From positions 1-52,529 of the forward strand of contig CANLHK010000015.1 in the NCBI GenBank assembly GCA_947490615.1: a stretch of 52,529 nucleotides of DNA. The letters run 5' to 3'. The notes below the pieces were generated by a model that was not told the origin of the DNA, made no database searches, and saw nothing but the letters and a program-made list of their open reading frames with translations. Of the stretch, positions 8,054-17,478 are shown piece after piece (positions within the stretch are counted from its first letter, which is position 1; each line of letters opens with the position of its first letter). Made by a program: the position numbers and the translations under genes. Source of the DNA: Planctomycetaceae bacterium (GTDB lineage: Bacteria; Planctomycetota; Phycisphaerae; Phycisphaerales; SM1A02).

Positions 8054-10810
8054 ATGCCTGCGCTGCGCCTTGCACCGTTCTTTGCAGTTTCTTGCTCCTC
8101 CGCTCGCTTGTTCACTGGCTTGATGGCCGGCTTGCTGGCGGCGGCGCCCCTCCCCCTGTTCCCTGACTCTCTCGGCGACGCCCCCGTGGCGGTCTTGCCG
8201 ACGGTCGGGCAGGAAACGACGGTGGCCCCCGAGCCGACCGAGGCGATGCGCGCTCTAGTGCGCGATCGACTCGCGCGGAGTTTCGCGGGTCGCGCCCGCG
8301 TGGTCTTGCAGCGCGAATTGGTCTTCCTTGGCGTGCTGCGCAACTCGCAGTCGCTCCTCAAGATTGCCTTGGCGCTCGCGCCCGACAACCCGCATATCTG
8401 GCGTCTGGCCCTCGATCTCGCGGCGGTGTTGGAGGACGGGGATCCTGGTGCCGAAGCGTGGCTGACCGAAGCGCTGACCAATCTCTCGAGGCTCGAGCCT
8501 GAGGACGAGGTGCTGCGCTTGCGTCGCATTCTTGACACCGTCGACAAGCGCCAAACCGCGGAGGCGCGCGCGGCGGCATGCCAAGCGATGCTCACGCCTG
8601 CGGCGGTGGCCAAGCTTGGACCGCGCGTCGCAGCGCGCGTGGCGTTTGATCTTGCGATGCTCATGCGTCGCACCGGTGATGTCGCTGCGTTTGAACACAA
8701 TCTGCTGCTCGCACTCGACCTTGATCCGTTCTTTCCTGAGGCCGCCGAAGTCGCAGCGGGCTATTTTCGCATGAGTGCGCCCACCGTCGTCGACGAGGTT
8801 CGCGCGCTGCGCGGCGCGGCGTTGGCGAATCCCACGCATGGTTCGCTCGCGCTCGGGCTCGTACAACTCTGCATGGAGCAAGGCGCGTATCGCTCGGCGG
8901 CAAGCATGCTCGAAGTCGAGGTACGGCTGCGCGAGGCGCGTGGACCTGACGAAGACTACGACGGGCTTCTCTCGGACTTCGTTCTCGCGTTGTGGGGGAG
9001 CGACCGCACGGGTCTCGCGTTTGCTCACATGAAGAAGCGGCAGGAGCAACTCGATCAAGCGCTCCTGCGCGAAGTTGACGCGCAGGGCATGCTCATCACC
9101 ATGGAGGAGCGCGCCAACGCGCATCTCCCACCGACGCCGCCACTCTCCACCGCGGTGGCTGCGATGTCGAGTGCGACGCGCGATCTTGCGTTGGAAACCG
9201 CGGTTTCCAATGCCGCGTTCTCGTTCGACACGCTGATCGATCAAATCGCCAAGCGCAACGGGCCGCCCGCGTCGGCAGCAGAACTCGCGTTGCAATCGGC
9301 GTTCGTCCAATTGTGGCTTGGTGAGAACCTGCCTGTCGTCAAGAAGCCTGAGGCAACGCCCGAAAGCGTTGCGCCTTCCACTGCGTCGGCTGTGCCACCT
9401 ACTGCGGGTGTCTCAACGCCAGCGTCGCAAGATCCTCCAGCGCTCACGCTCGCGGACAAGTCGCTCTTGAAGGCGCGGGCGATGATCACGAAGGCCGCCG
9501 CGGTTGCTCCACTCTCCGATGGAGCGCGGGCCAAGTTTGATGGTTGGATCGCGCTGCGTGAGAAGAAAGCGGAAGTGGCCAAGGGACTCCTCGCGCCGCT
9601 GGCCGTCACGGACTTGACTGCGAAGCTCGGCCTCGCGCTCGCACACCAGGAGTTGGGTGAGACGAAGGACGCTGCGCGACTCCTCCTCGAGTTGGCGCGC
9701 GAGTCTCCCTCAACGGCGATCGGACTCTGGTCACGCGCGCGGCTCTACGCCATCCTTGGTGCGACGCCCGAAATCATGCCCAACGCTGCGGCCGTCGAAG
9801 CGGCCGCGGAAGTTCCTCCTGGATTCGTGAAGTTGGTGCGCGATGGCAGCGCATCGATGTTGTTGCGCGTCTCACCGCGGCAATTGGATGCGCGGCCCTG
9901 GGACCCGCTGCTCTTTGATATCGAACTCACTAACCGCAGCGCGTGGCCGTTGGCGGTTGGACCCGAAGGACCGATCAAGGACAGCACCACGATCACAGCG
10001 TCCCTGAATGTTCCGGGCGAAATGCCCCGGCCACCGCAGATTGTGATGGTCTCGATCGATCGCAGTTACCTCATCGAACCTGGCGAAACGCTGCGGGTTC
10101 CTGTCGATCTCTCCATCACCGACGCGAGCGCTGCACTGCGCGAGGATGCGTTGTCGGGAGCGTTCATCTCCTTGCACTCGATCATCAACTGGCGCACGAC
10201 CTCGGTGGGGTTCGAGCCGTCGCAACTGGGATTGGAAGTCGAAAGCCCCGTCGTCCATGTCAGCGGCGAGCGCGTCACGCGCGTCTGGGTGGAGCGTGCG
10301 CTCACGCAATTGCGTGACACCACGCAAGTGCCCGATCCTGAATACATCGCACTCCTCAGCGGCGCGTTGCTTCGTCACGGCGTGTCGCCCGCGATGGTGC
10401 CCGCGGACGCCGCGGAACTGCTCGTCGGTTCGGGCGCCACGCTCGCCGAGGCAGCCAAGCGTCTCTGGCCCGAGGCGCGCGCGTGGCTGGTTTTTGCGAC
10501 GCCAAAGGGCAAGCGCCTCGAAGGAGGCGACGAGGCGCAGGAACTGGTCAATGTCGCCGCGACGGGTGCCTCGGAAGAGGTCGCCGCCGTGCCCGAATTG
10601 GCGGCGCTCGATGCGGTGTTGAGCAGCGATGAGTCCCCGTTGGTGCGCATCGCTTGGATCGCGGCGCGCACGCGAAGACCTGAGGACGCCGTGCTCGTGG
10701 CCTCCATGGAATCGAAGGACCCCGCGGTGTTGGAGTTCGCACAGCAGTGCACCGCGTGGATGATCGAAGCGCGCGACGCTCGCGCCAAGCAACTCAATCT
10801 CAAGAAGTAG
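8054..10810 (+). CDS. Large secreted or membrane-anchored protein with TPR-like region, unknown function
   Basis: A 918-residue protein with an N-terminal hydrophobic segment (residues about 15-38) and a strong Shine-Dalgarno GAAGGAG 6 nt before the ATG. Residues about 95-350 are helical with TPR-like spacing (for example LALAPDNPHIWRLALDLAAV), followed by a Pro/Ser/Thr-rich linker around residues 430-470 and further helical repeats. A region near residues 600-740 looks beta-rich and Ig-like, followed by a helical C-terminus. TPR arrays mediate protein contacts, but no enzymatic motif is visible and I do not recognise the family. The next gene follows after 22 bp and may be co-transcribed. 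Confidence 0.75.
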   Translation: MPALRLAPFFAVSCSSARLFTGLMAGLLAAAPLPLFPDSLGDAPVAVLPTVGQETTVAPEPTEAMRALVRDRLARSFAGRARVVLQRELVFLGVLRNSQSLLKIALALAPDNPHIWRLALDLAAVLEDGDPGAEAWLTEALTNLSRLEPEDEVLRLRRILDTVDKRQTAEARAAACQAMLTPAAVAKLGPRVAARVAFDLAMLMRRTGDVAAFEHNLLLALDLDPFFPEAAEVAAGYFRMSAPTVVDEVRALRGAALANPTHGSLALGLVQLCMEQGAYRSAASMLEVEVRLREARGPDEDYDGLLSDFVLALWGSDRTGLAFAHMKKRQEQLDQALLREVDAQGMLITMEERANAHLPPTPPLSTAVAAMSSATRDLALETAVSNAAFSFDTLIDQIAKRNGPPASAAELALQSAFVQLWLGENLPVVKKPEATPESVAPSTASAVPPTAGVSTPASQDPPALTLADKSLLKARAMITKAAAVAPLSDGARAKFDGWIALREKKAEVAKGLLAPLAVTDLTAKLGLALAHQELGETKDAARLLLELARESPSTAIGLWSRARLYAILGATPEIMPNAAAVEAAAEVPPGFVKLVRDGSASMLLRVSPRQLDARPWDPLLFDIELTNRSAWPLAVGPEGPIKDSTTITASLNVPGEMPRPPQIVMVSIDRSYLIEPGETLRVPVDLSITDASAALREDALSGAFISLHSIINWRTTSVGFEPSQLGLEVESPVVHVSGERVTRVWVERALTQLRDTTQVPDPEYIALLSGALLRHGVSPAMVPADAAELLVGSGATLAEAAKRLWPEARAWLVFATPKGKRLEGGDEAQELVNVAATGASEEVAAVPELAALDAVLSSDESPLVRIAWIAARTRRPEDAVLVASMESKDPAVLEFAQQCTAWMIEARDARAKQLNLKK

Positions 10811-10832
10811 CGTTGGGCACTCGGAGCAGCCA

Positions 10833-11786
10833 TTGGCCAAGCAACGCGCTCCAGTTCCGTCCCCGCCAAGCTCGCTGCTCTCGCGTTTTAGGCTGTCGCT
10901 CTCCAATGGAAAGGGCATTGGAACAGGGAAGCTCTGGCTTCGGTTGGCGGGGCTCGCGTTTGGGCTCTTGTGTTTCGCGGGCGCGATCTACACCGCGATC
11001 CATGAGCGCACCGCCTTTGCCAGCGCACTCGACGCGCTGCGCGATCCGCCACCGATCGCCGTCCTCCTCGTGCTTGGTTCGATCGCCGTCGGCGTGGTGT
11101 TGACGGCGCTGCTCTTTCACATCCTCATGAAGCGCTTCGGGCGCGTGCCGTTCTGGGAGATGCAGGCACTCATCGCTGCGACGGCGTTTGCCAACTACCT
11201 GCCGCTGAAGCCAGGATTTGTCGGACGCGTGGCCTACCACCGACTTCGCCACGACATTCGCGCCGCGCACACGGTGCGCACGATCGTGGAAGCGATTGGT
11301 CTGAGCGGCACGGTTGCCTCGCTCTTTCTGTTCTCGCAATTCCTCTTTCGAACCATTGGCATCGAAGGCGAGTGGTCGCTGCTCGCGCCAGCGGTTCTTG
11401 CGATTGGTCTGCGCACGCCACGACTGCGCACACTCGCGCAAGCGTTGTTGGTGCGGCAAGTCGAGCTCGCGTTGTGGACGCTGCGCTATTGGGCGGTCTT
11501 TCAACTCGTCGGCGCGCCGATCGATCTCGATACCGCTATTGCGTTAGGCAGCATCAGCGTGATCGCCACACTGCTTCCCATCGTGTCCAACGGTCTGGGC
11601 ATTCGTGAGTGGGTCATCGGCTTGCTCGCACCGCTGATCTCCCACGAGGCGGTCTCAACGAGTCAGGCGATCTGCGCCGAACTCGTGCATCGTGTGGCCG
11701 AACTCGTGGTGATGACGCCCATCGGGATCGCCGCGATCGTCGTGCTGGTCCGTCACAACCGCGCCCGCGCGCTCGCCGAGCGCTGA
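10833..11786 (+). CDS. LPG-synthase-like integral membrane protein
   Basis: A 317-residue polytopic membrane protein with about seven to eight hydrophobic segments. ANYLPLKPGFVGRVAYHRLRHD, the interior helices and ISVIATLLPIVSNGLGIREW resemble the lysylphosphatidylglycerol synthase transmembrane (UPF0104/flippase-like) family. That family includes lipid flippases and glycolipid-associated proteins, but the soluble aminoacyl-transferase domain is absent here. The only start before the first membrane segment is TTG at 10833, preceded by GGAG; no in-frame ATG occurs until well inside the protein. It ends 12 bp from the convergent GH57 gene. The role is uncertain. Confidence 0.75.
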   Translation: MAKQRAPVPSPPSSLLSRFRLSLSNGKGIGTGKLWLRLAGLAFGLLCFAGAIYTAIHERTAFASALDALRDPPPIAVLLVLGSIAVGVVLTALLFHILMKRFGRVPFWEMQALIAATAFANYLPLKPGFVGRVAYHRLRHDIRAAHTVRTIVEAIGLSGTVASLFLFSQFLFRTIGIEGEWSLLAPAVLAIGLRTPRLRTLAQALLVRQVELALWTLRYWAVFQLVGAPIDLDTAIALGSISVIATLLPIVSNGLGIREWVIGLLAPLISHEAVSTSQAICAELVHRVAELVVMTPIGIAAIVVLVRHNRARALAER

Positions 11787-11798
11787 ACGACCATCGGG

Positions 11799-13043
11799 TC
11801 AGGAGACAGGGTCGGGCCGCGCGCGCGCATGGCTTCGAACTCCCGCGCGACTGCGCAGGTTGTCGAGCACATTCATGAAGTTGATGTACGCGTCGTACGG
11901 CGAGTCGTAGGGCGAGAAGTACTTGTGCACATCGCCGTCCGACCAGTACTTGGTGCACATGTAGTAGAGGTGATCGCTCGTGGTGAGCTTGCGCCAGTCT
12001 TCCAGAATGTACGGATCGCCCGCCGCGGCACGCGCCTTCACGGGAGCTTCGAGCGCGTAGAGCTCCTTCGCGGCGCCATCCTGGATCGGGTTGCCGAGCC
12101 ACGCCGACAAATCGCGCTCGCTGTCGGCCCACGAAATCGGCGTGGCCACGTCGTACTCACCCACGGGTTCGTAGCAGTCGAGCAATTGACTCGGTGTGAG
12201 GAAGTTGTTGTGCCCGTGGTTGGTGTCGTAGACGGCACCAGGAAGCGCGTCGAGGAATTCGAAGATTCCCGTGTCGGCCCACTGGTGCTCGCCGAAAGTC
12301 TCGTAGTCCATGAAGAGGTTGCAGCAGCAACCATCGCCATTGATCTGGTTGATCCACTGGGAAAACCGCTCGGCCGAAAGCGGCCACTCCTTCCAACCGC
12401 GGTTGGAGAAGCGGAAGGCGATGTCGTCGGAGAGGCGGTAGTTCTTCAGGAGGAGCTTGACGGGTCGTTCGGCTAGGTCGCCACTGCCTGGCGGTGTGTA
12501 GAGGTAGTTCGGCGAGCGGAATCCCAGCAGCCGATCGACGCCTTCGCAGAGGATCGCCTTGTGCTGTCCGCGTGCGGCGATGTGCTCGGCAAGGGCGTTG
12601 GAGTAGATGAGCTCGGTGTTGCGGAAGATGCGCGGCGTCACGCCAAACACCGCCTGCATCTTGCGGTTGTGGGCGTCGATCTGCGCATCGAACTCCGCGC
12701 GCGAGAAGAGGAACGAGAGCGAGTGATGGCTGGTCTCACCGATGAGTTCGCACGCGCCCGTGTCGACGAGCTCCTTCAGCGTGTCCACGACATCAGGCGC
12801 CCACAACTGCAATTGGTCGAGCGCGGTTCCCGTGATCGAGTAGGCGCAACGAAAGCGCTTGTCGTGCCGACGCACGAGGTCGAGCATCTTGCGCGTGGCA
12901 GGGCGATAGCACTTGTCCGCGACCTTGCGCATGATCCGCTCGTTCGCCTCGTTGTCGAAGTAGAACGGGTCGTTGGAAAACACCGAGTACCGACGGAGAC
13001 GCCACGGTTGGTGCAGCTCGAAGTAGAAACAGACGCTCGCCAT
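11799..13043 (-). CDS. Glycoside hydrolase family 57-like protein (alpha-amylase/glucanotransferase type)
   Basis: A 414-residue protein beginning MASVCFYFELHQPWRLRRYS. The early H-Q-P motif is typical of GH57, whose members cleave or transfer alpha-glucans. Further family features are the GTALDQLQLWAPDV region, FRNTELIYSN (where the nucleophile Glu is expected) and FMDYETFGEHQW near the likely second catalytic acid. The length is normal for the short intracellular members. The ATG at 13043 is chosen over an upstream in-frame ATG at 13076 because homology begins at once; TACGCT (13050-13055) ends 6 nt before it. Its place next to the sugar-nucleotide genes may be incidental, since planctomycetes often keep GH57 genes for glycogen metabolism. 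Confidence 0.88.
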   Translation of the reverse strand: MASVCFYFELHQPWRLRRYSVFSNDPFYFDNEANERIMRKVADKCYRPATRKMLDLVRRHDKRFRCAYSITGTALDQLQLWAPDVVDTLKELVDTGACELIGETSHHSLSFLFSRAEFDAQIDAHNRKMQAVFGVTPRIFRNTELIYSNALAEHIAARGQHKAILCEGVDRLLGFRSPNYLYTPPGSGDLAERPVKLLLKNYRLSDDIAFRFSNRGWKEWPLSAERFSQWINQINGDGCCCNLFMDYETFGEHQWADTGIFEFLDALPGAVYDTNHGHNNFLTPSQLLDCYEPVGEYDVATPISWADSERDLSAWLGNPIQDGAAKELYALEAPVKARAAAGDPYILEDWRKLTTSDHLYYMCTKYWSDGDVHKYFSPYDSPYDAYINFMNVLDNLRSRAGVRSHARARPDPVS

Positions 13044-13085
13044 CGTCGCAGCGTACCCGAGCCTTGCACCGTGCATGCCTTCGCG

Positions 13086-14105
13086 TCAGACGCGGTGATA
13101 CGACCGATACCACTCGACGAAGCGCGCCACACCCGTCTCGACCGTCGTCGATGGGCGATAGCCCGTGTCCTCGAGCAAGGCTTGCACATCGGCCATGGTG
13201 TCGGGCACATCGCCAGGTTGCAGTGGAAGCAGATTCAGCGTCGCGGTGCGCCCCGTGCAGCGCTCGATGGCCGCGATGTAGTCGAGCAACTCGACAGGTT
13301 GGGAGTTCCCGATGTTGTAGACCCGCCACGGCGCGCTCGAACTTCCTGGATCGGGCTCGGCAGGATCGAACGCTGGATTGGGCGCCGCAGGTCGATCGAG
13401 CGTGCGGAGAATCCCTTCGACGATGTCGTCGATGTAGGTGAAGTCGCGTCGATGCTTGCCGTGATTGAAGACATCAATCGGCAGACCCTGCAAGATGTTC
13501 TTGGTGAAGAGAAAGAGTGCCATGTCGGGGCGTCCCCACGGACCGTAGACCGTGAAGAAGCGCAGCCCCGTCGTGGGCAATCCGAAGAGGTGCGAGTAGG
13601 TGTGCGCGAAGAGTTCGTTGGCCTTCTTACTCGCGGCGTAGAGCGAGAGCGGATGATCCACGCTGTCGCGCACCGAGAAGGGGAGCTTGGTGTTGCCGCC
13701 GTAGACGGAGCTCGAACTGGCGTAGACCAAGTGCGCGCAACCGTGGTGACGGCAGCCCTCGAGGATGTTCTGGAAGCCCACGATGTTCGACTGCACATAC
13801 GCGTGGGGATTGGTGATCGAGTAGCGCACACCTGCTTGCGCGGCGAGGTGCACGACGCGGGCAAAGCGGTGCGTAGCAAAGAGCGCTTCCATCGGCGCGC
13901 GCTCCGCGACATCAAGTTTCACGAACGAGAAGTTGCTCTTGGGCAGCAGCTGCGCGAGCCGCGCCTCTTTGAGCGTCGGGTCGTAGTAGTTGTTGAGATC
14001 GTCGAGTCCGACGACGCGCTCGCCGCGATCAAGCAGACGATGGCAGACATGCGAGCCAATGAAGCCCGCGGCACCCGTGACAAGGACAGAGGATTCTTCA
14101 GACAT
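13086..14105 (-). CDS. NAD-dependent UDP-glucuronate 4-epimerase-like protein
   Basis: A 339-residue extended short-chain dehydrogenase. The N-terminus has the NAD-binding loop [12 protein letters not shown], followed by [16 protein letters not shown], which is characteristic of the UDP-glucuronate epimerases of capsule loci. The catalytic S-Y-K set is seen in [12 protein letters not shown] and YAASKKANE, and [17 protein letters not shown] is the usual substrate-pocket motif. The reaction would supply UDP-galacturonic acid. The start is ATG at 14105; the frame extends upstream but homology begins just after this ATG. TACGAT (14115-14120) ends 9 nt before it. The neighbouring genes fit production of a uronic-acid-containing glycan. 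Confidence 0.92.
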   Translation of the reverse strand: MSEESSVLVTGAAGFIGSHVCHRLLDRGERVVGLDDLNNYYDPTLKEARLAQLLPKSNFSFVKLDVAERAPMEALFATHRFARVVHLAAQAGVRYSITNPHAYVQSNIVGFQNILEGCRHHGCAHLVYASSSSVYGGNTKLPFSVRDSVDHPLSLYAASKKANELFAHTYSHLFGLPTTGLRFFTVYGPWGRPDMALFLFTKNILQGLPIDVFNHGKHRRDFTYIDDIVEGILRTLDRPAAPNPAFDPAEPDPGSSSAPWRVYNIGNSQPVELLDYIAAIERCTGRTATLNLLPLQPGDVPDTMADVQALLEDTGYRPSTTVETGVARFVEWYRSYHRV

Positions 14106-14130
14106 GCCCGCGCGATCGTATCCGAGCCGC

Positions 14131-15372
14131 TTAGCCTCGGGCAGGCGTGGGAGCGTGGACGGGAGCACGGGTAAGCGCGCGCGTCGCAGCGTGAATGACG
14201 CGATCAACCATGGCATCGCTCATCGACGAACCGCTCGGAAGGCAGAGGCCATCCTCAAAGAGCTTCTCACAGAAGGGCGCCGCGCTGCGATCGTGCGCAA
14301 AGAGCCGCGCGTGTTCGTAGAGCGGTTGGAGATGCATCGGCTTCCAAGTCGGTCGCGATTCGATGTGCTCGCGCCCAAGGGCGGCGATGAGTTCATCGCG
14401 GGTGCATCCAGCGTGCGCGGGATCGATCGTGAGCACCGTCAACCAATGCGTCGAGCGGCTCCACGATGGTTCGGGCATGAACTGCACGCCAGGGAGGCGT
14501 GAAAGCGCAGCGTGGTAGCGATCGAAGATGGCGCGACGACGGTTGACGCGTTCGTCGAGCGTGAGCAATTGCCCGCGTCCAACGCCCGCGCAGAGATTCG
14601 ACAGTCGGTAGTTGAAGCCCGCGACGGAGTGCTCGTAGTGCGGCGCCTGATCGCGCGCTTGCGTGGCGAGAAAGCGCGCGCGCTGTGCGTGGCGCGGATC
14701 CGACGAGACCAACATGCCACCACCCGAAGTGGTGATGATCTTGTTGCCGTTGAAGCTGAAGGCACCGATGCTTCCAAAGGTCCCGCAGGGCCGACCATCG
14801 ACCGTCGCGCCGAGTGCTTCGGCGGCGTCTTCAAGAATCGGCACGCCATGGTGGGCGCAGAGCGGCGCGATGGCGGCGTACTCGCAACCTTGCCCGTAGA
14901 GGTCGACGGTGATGCACGCACGCGGCGTGCGTCCTTCGCGCGCCAAGGCATCAAGTGCGCGCGCCAGTGCAGCCGAGGACATGTTCCAACTCTCAGGCTC
15001 GCTGTCGATGAAGACGGGCTCGGCGCCGATGAGACGAATCGGGTTCGCAGTCGCGACGAAGGTGAAACTCGAGCAGAGCACAGTGTCGCCAGGCATCACG
15101 CCAAGCAAGAGCAGTCCGAGATGGATCGCCGCCGTTCCTGAACTCGTCGCGCAGGCGTGCAGTCCACCGACCGTCTCTTCGTCGGTCGAGGCAGCCGTGG
15201 CGAGGCCACCTTGGAGGTAGGCGCACATCTCCGCTTCAAAGGCATCGACATTGGGCCCGAGCGGCGCAATCCAATTGGTGCGGAACGCGTCATCGACGAA
15301 TCGCTTCTCGTCACCAGTCAGGTGCGGTGGAGAAAGGAGGATTGGCGCGAGGTTGTCGTTGAAGTCGGACAT
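14131..15372 (-). CDS. DegT/DnrJ/EryC1/StrS-family sugar aminotransferase
   Basis: A 413-residue PLP enzyme of the sugar-nucleotide aminotransferase family. It shows [14 protein letters not shown] at the start of the fold, [13 protein letters not shown] for phosphate binding, [21 protein letters not shown] and [16 protein letters not shown], which holds the Schiff-base lysine. The family converts keto-sugar nucleotides to amino sugars using glutamate. The start is ATG at 15372 (MSDFNDN), because the upstream extension has no similarity. It follows the amidotransferase gene by about 94 bp and precedes the epimerase gene on the same strand. The exact sugar cannot be told from sequence. Confidence 0.92.
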   Translation of the reverse strand: MSDFNDNLAPILLSPPHLTGDEKRFVDDAFRTNWIAPLGPNVDAFEAEMCAYLQGGLATAASTDEETVGGLHACATSSGTAAIHLGLLLLGVMPGDTVLCSSFTFVATANPIRLIGAEPVFIDSEPESWNMSSAALARALDALAREGRTPRACITVDLYGQGCEYAAIAPLCAHHGVPILEDAAEALGATVDGRPCGTFGSIGAFSFNGNKIITTSGGGMLVSSDPRHAQRARFLATQARDQAPHYEHSVAGFNYRLSNLCAGVGRGQLLTLDERVNRRRAIFDRYHAALSRLPGVQFMPEPSWSRSTHWLTVLTIDPAHAGCTRDELIAALGREHIESRPTWKPMHLQPLYEHARLFAHDRSAAPFCEKLFEDGLCLPSGSSMSDAMVDRVIHAATRALTRAPVHAPTPARG

Positions 15373-15465
15373 GAGTGGAGAACCCTCGTAGGCAGCACAT
15401 CTATCGGTTGTTTCGCCTTCCCTGTCCATCGGGTCCCTGCCTGCGTTTCAAGTCGGGCGTGTACA

Positions 15466-17466
15466 TCAGTGCCCCCAACGATCGCGCCACGACTCAAACA
15501 TCAATAGGTTCCACGCTTCGTACCCGTTGGTGGAGGCGCGAGGATCGAGGGTGCGCGTCCAAATGGCGCGCACGGCCCCAGGGTCGAGGTAGCCCGCGGC
15601 GGCGATGCGTCGCTCGTCGAGGAGCGCCTCGGCCCACGGGCGAAGCGGTCCGCGCAGCCACTCGGTCAGCGGCACGCCAAAGCCCATCTTGGGGCGCTCA
15701 AACAGTTCGCGCGGCACGCGGCGCTCAAGCACCCTTCGCAGCGCCCACTTGCGCTCGCCGCCGCGGATCTTCATCGAGAGCGGCAATCGAAACGCGACCT
15801 CGGCAAGGTGATGATCGAGCATCGGTTCGCGCGCTTCGAGCCCAACGGACATGCTCGCGCGATCGACTTTGACCAAGAGATCATCGACGAGGTAACTCGC
15901 AAGGTCCGCCTGCATCATGCGCGTCTCAAGGTTGAGCTCCTCGACGAGTTCGGAAGGATCGGTGAGCGCCGTGAGCGGGATCGTGCCTCCGCCGAGCACG
16001 AGGCTTGCGGCGTCGGGAATCGTTGCGACCAGCGCGAGGTAGATGCTCCACGGATCGTTGCTGTGCAGCACCGCCGCGAGTTTGTGGGCGCGATCTCCCG
16101 CGCGATCCATACTCAAGCGGCTCGGCAGCGCGCGTGAGAGTACGCGCCCAATCGAGTTCACGGCGTGGCGCGGCGTCGCGCGCAAGAGCACCGCGATGGC
16201 CGCACGCGCCGCAGCTGGCAAATGGCGCGTGCGCGCTGCGATGGTCCGCGTCCAGCTGTAGCGGTAGTAGCCACCGAACAACTCGTCGCCGCCATCACCC
16301 GAGAGCGCGACGGTCACGCTCTTGCGCGCCAAGGCGCAGAGTAAGAGCGTCGGAAGTTGTGAGCTGTCCGCGAAGGGCTCATCCCAGATCTCAGCAAGTC
16401 GAGGAACCAGCGCGCGCGCATCGTTCCCTGTGGTGTAGAGCTCGGTGTGCTCGGTGCCGAGATGTTGAGCGATGGCCCGCGCAAAGGGCGCTTCGTCGTA
16501 GGCCGGCGTCTCAAAGCCGATGGTGAAGGTCTGAATCGGCCGCGTCGATTGCGCCTGCATCGCCGCGACCACGGCGCTTGAGTCGATGCCGCCCGAAAGA
16601 AACGCGCCCAGCGGCACATCGGCGATCTTGCGCGATCGCACGCTTCGCAGAAGCGCCGCATCGACCGCTTCGACGGCACCTGTGGTATCGCCCTCATCAA
16701 ACTGTTGCGCCTGCGCGCGCCGAACCAGATCGCGCGAGTGCCACCAACACCGCTCTTCCACGACGCGCCGAGTGAGATCGATGCGAAGCAATCGCCCAGA
16801 GCGAAGTTTGCGCACCTCAGGATGGATCGACAGCGGCCCTGGCACATAGCCGTGGCGCATGAACAGCGTGAGCGCACCACGATCGACCGAGAGCGACATC
16901 GACGGCATCGCGCGCAATGCCTTCAATTCGCTGGCAAATCCAAAGGCGCCGTGCTCGGGAAGTTCAAAGGTCACCGCAGGAACTGTCCGACCATGCGTCA
17001 GTCCAAAGTAGAGCGGCTTCACGCCGAAACGGTCGCGCACCAGCCAGAGCGCGCGCTCAAAGCGATCGAGCGCCGCGATGGCAAACATGCCGGTGAAGCG
17101 CGCGATCGCCGCTTCGACGCCCCACTGTTCGAAGGCAGCGAGCATCGTCTCGCTGTCCGATCGTCCGCGAAATGAAGTGTGACCGAGCGCCGACAACTCA
17201 GCACGCAACTCTTCGTGGTTGTAGATCTCGCCGTTGAAGGCGATCTCGAAGCGGCCGCTCGCCGAGCGCATCGGTTGGTGGCCTGCCGCAGAGAGATCCA
17301 AGATCGAGAGTCGGCGAAAGGCCAGTCCCGTGCGCGTCGGCGCATCGAACCACACGCCTTCGTCGTCAGGACCGCGATGCACGAGGCATCGTGCCATCGC
17401 CACCAACGCCGACGAGGGATCGCCGACGCAGGAGCCGAGGTCCACAAAGCCAGCGATACCGCACAT
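15466..17466 (-). CDS. asnB: Asparagine synthetase-like glutamine amidotransferase (copy 1)
   Basis: A 666-residue protein starting MCGIAGF, with Cys2 as the class II glutaminase nucleophile exposed after Met removal. The glutaminase domain (about 1-210) has HRGPDDEG, RLSILDLS and FNGEIYNHEEL. The synthetase domain follows, with the PP-loop pyrophosphatase motif SGGIDSSAV, FTIGFETPAYDE and SGDGGDELFGGYYRY, and is complete. The family makes asparagine, but in polysaccharide loci such proteins (WbpS type) are thought to amidate uronic acids. It sits among glycan genes next to a UDP-glucuronate epimerase gene, which favours that role. TACGCT (17473-17478) ends 6 nt before the ATG. A second copy lies at 21236-23104. 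Confidence 0.92.
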   Translation of the reverse strand: MCGIAGFVDLGSCVGDPSSALVAMARCLVHRGPDDEGVWFDAPTRTGLAFRRLSILDLSAAGHQPMRSASGRFEIAFNGEIYNHEELRAELSALGHTSFRGRSDSETMLAAFEQWGVEAAIARFTGMFAIAALDRFERALWLVRDRFGVKPLYFGLTHGRTVPAVTFELPEHGAFGFASELKALRAMPSMSLSVDRGALTLFMRHGYVPGPLSIHPEVRKLRSGRLLRIDLTRRVVEERCWWHSRDLVRRAQAQQFDEGDTTGAVEAVDAALLRSVRSRKIADVPLGAFLSGGIDSSAVVAAMQAQSTRPIQTFTIGFETPAYDEAPFARAIAQHLGTEHTELYTTGNDARALVPRLAEIWDEPFADSSQLPTLLLCALARKSVTVALSGDGGDELFGGYYRYSWTRTIAARTRHLPAAARAAIAVLLRATPRHAVNSIGRVLSRALPSRLSMDRAGDRAHKLAAVLHSNDPWSIYLALVATIPDAASLVLGGGTIPLTALTDPSELVEELNLETRMMQADLASYLVDDLLVKVDRASMSVGLEAREPMLDHHLAEVAFRLPLSMKIRGGERKWALRRVLERRVPRELFERPKMGFGVPLTEWLRGPLRPWAEALLDERRIAAAGYLDPGAVRAIWTRTLDPRASTNGYEAWNLLMFESWRDRWGH

Positions 17467-17478
17467 GGGCTGAGCGTA

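Noticed and set aside
12561-14174. Plus-strand frame of 537 codons over the GH57 and epimerase genes
   Set aside because: Both opposite-strand genes have full family motifs; this frame crosses their boundary and has none.
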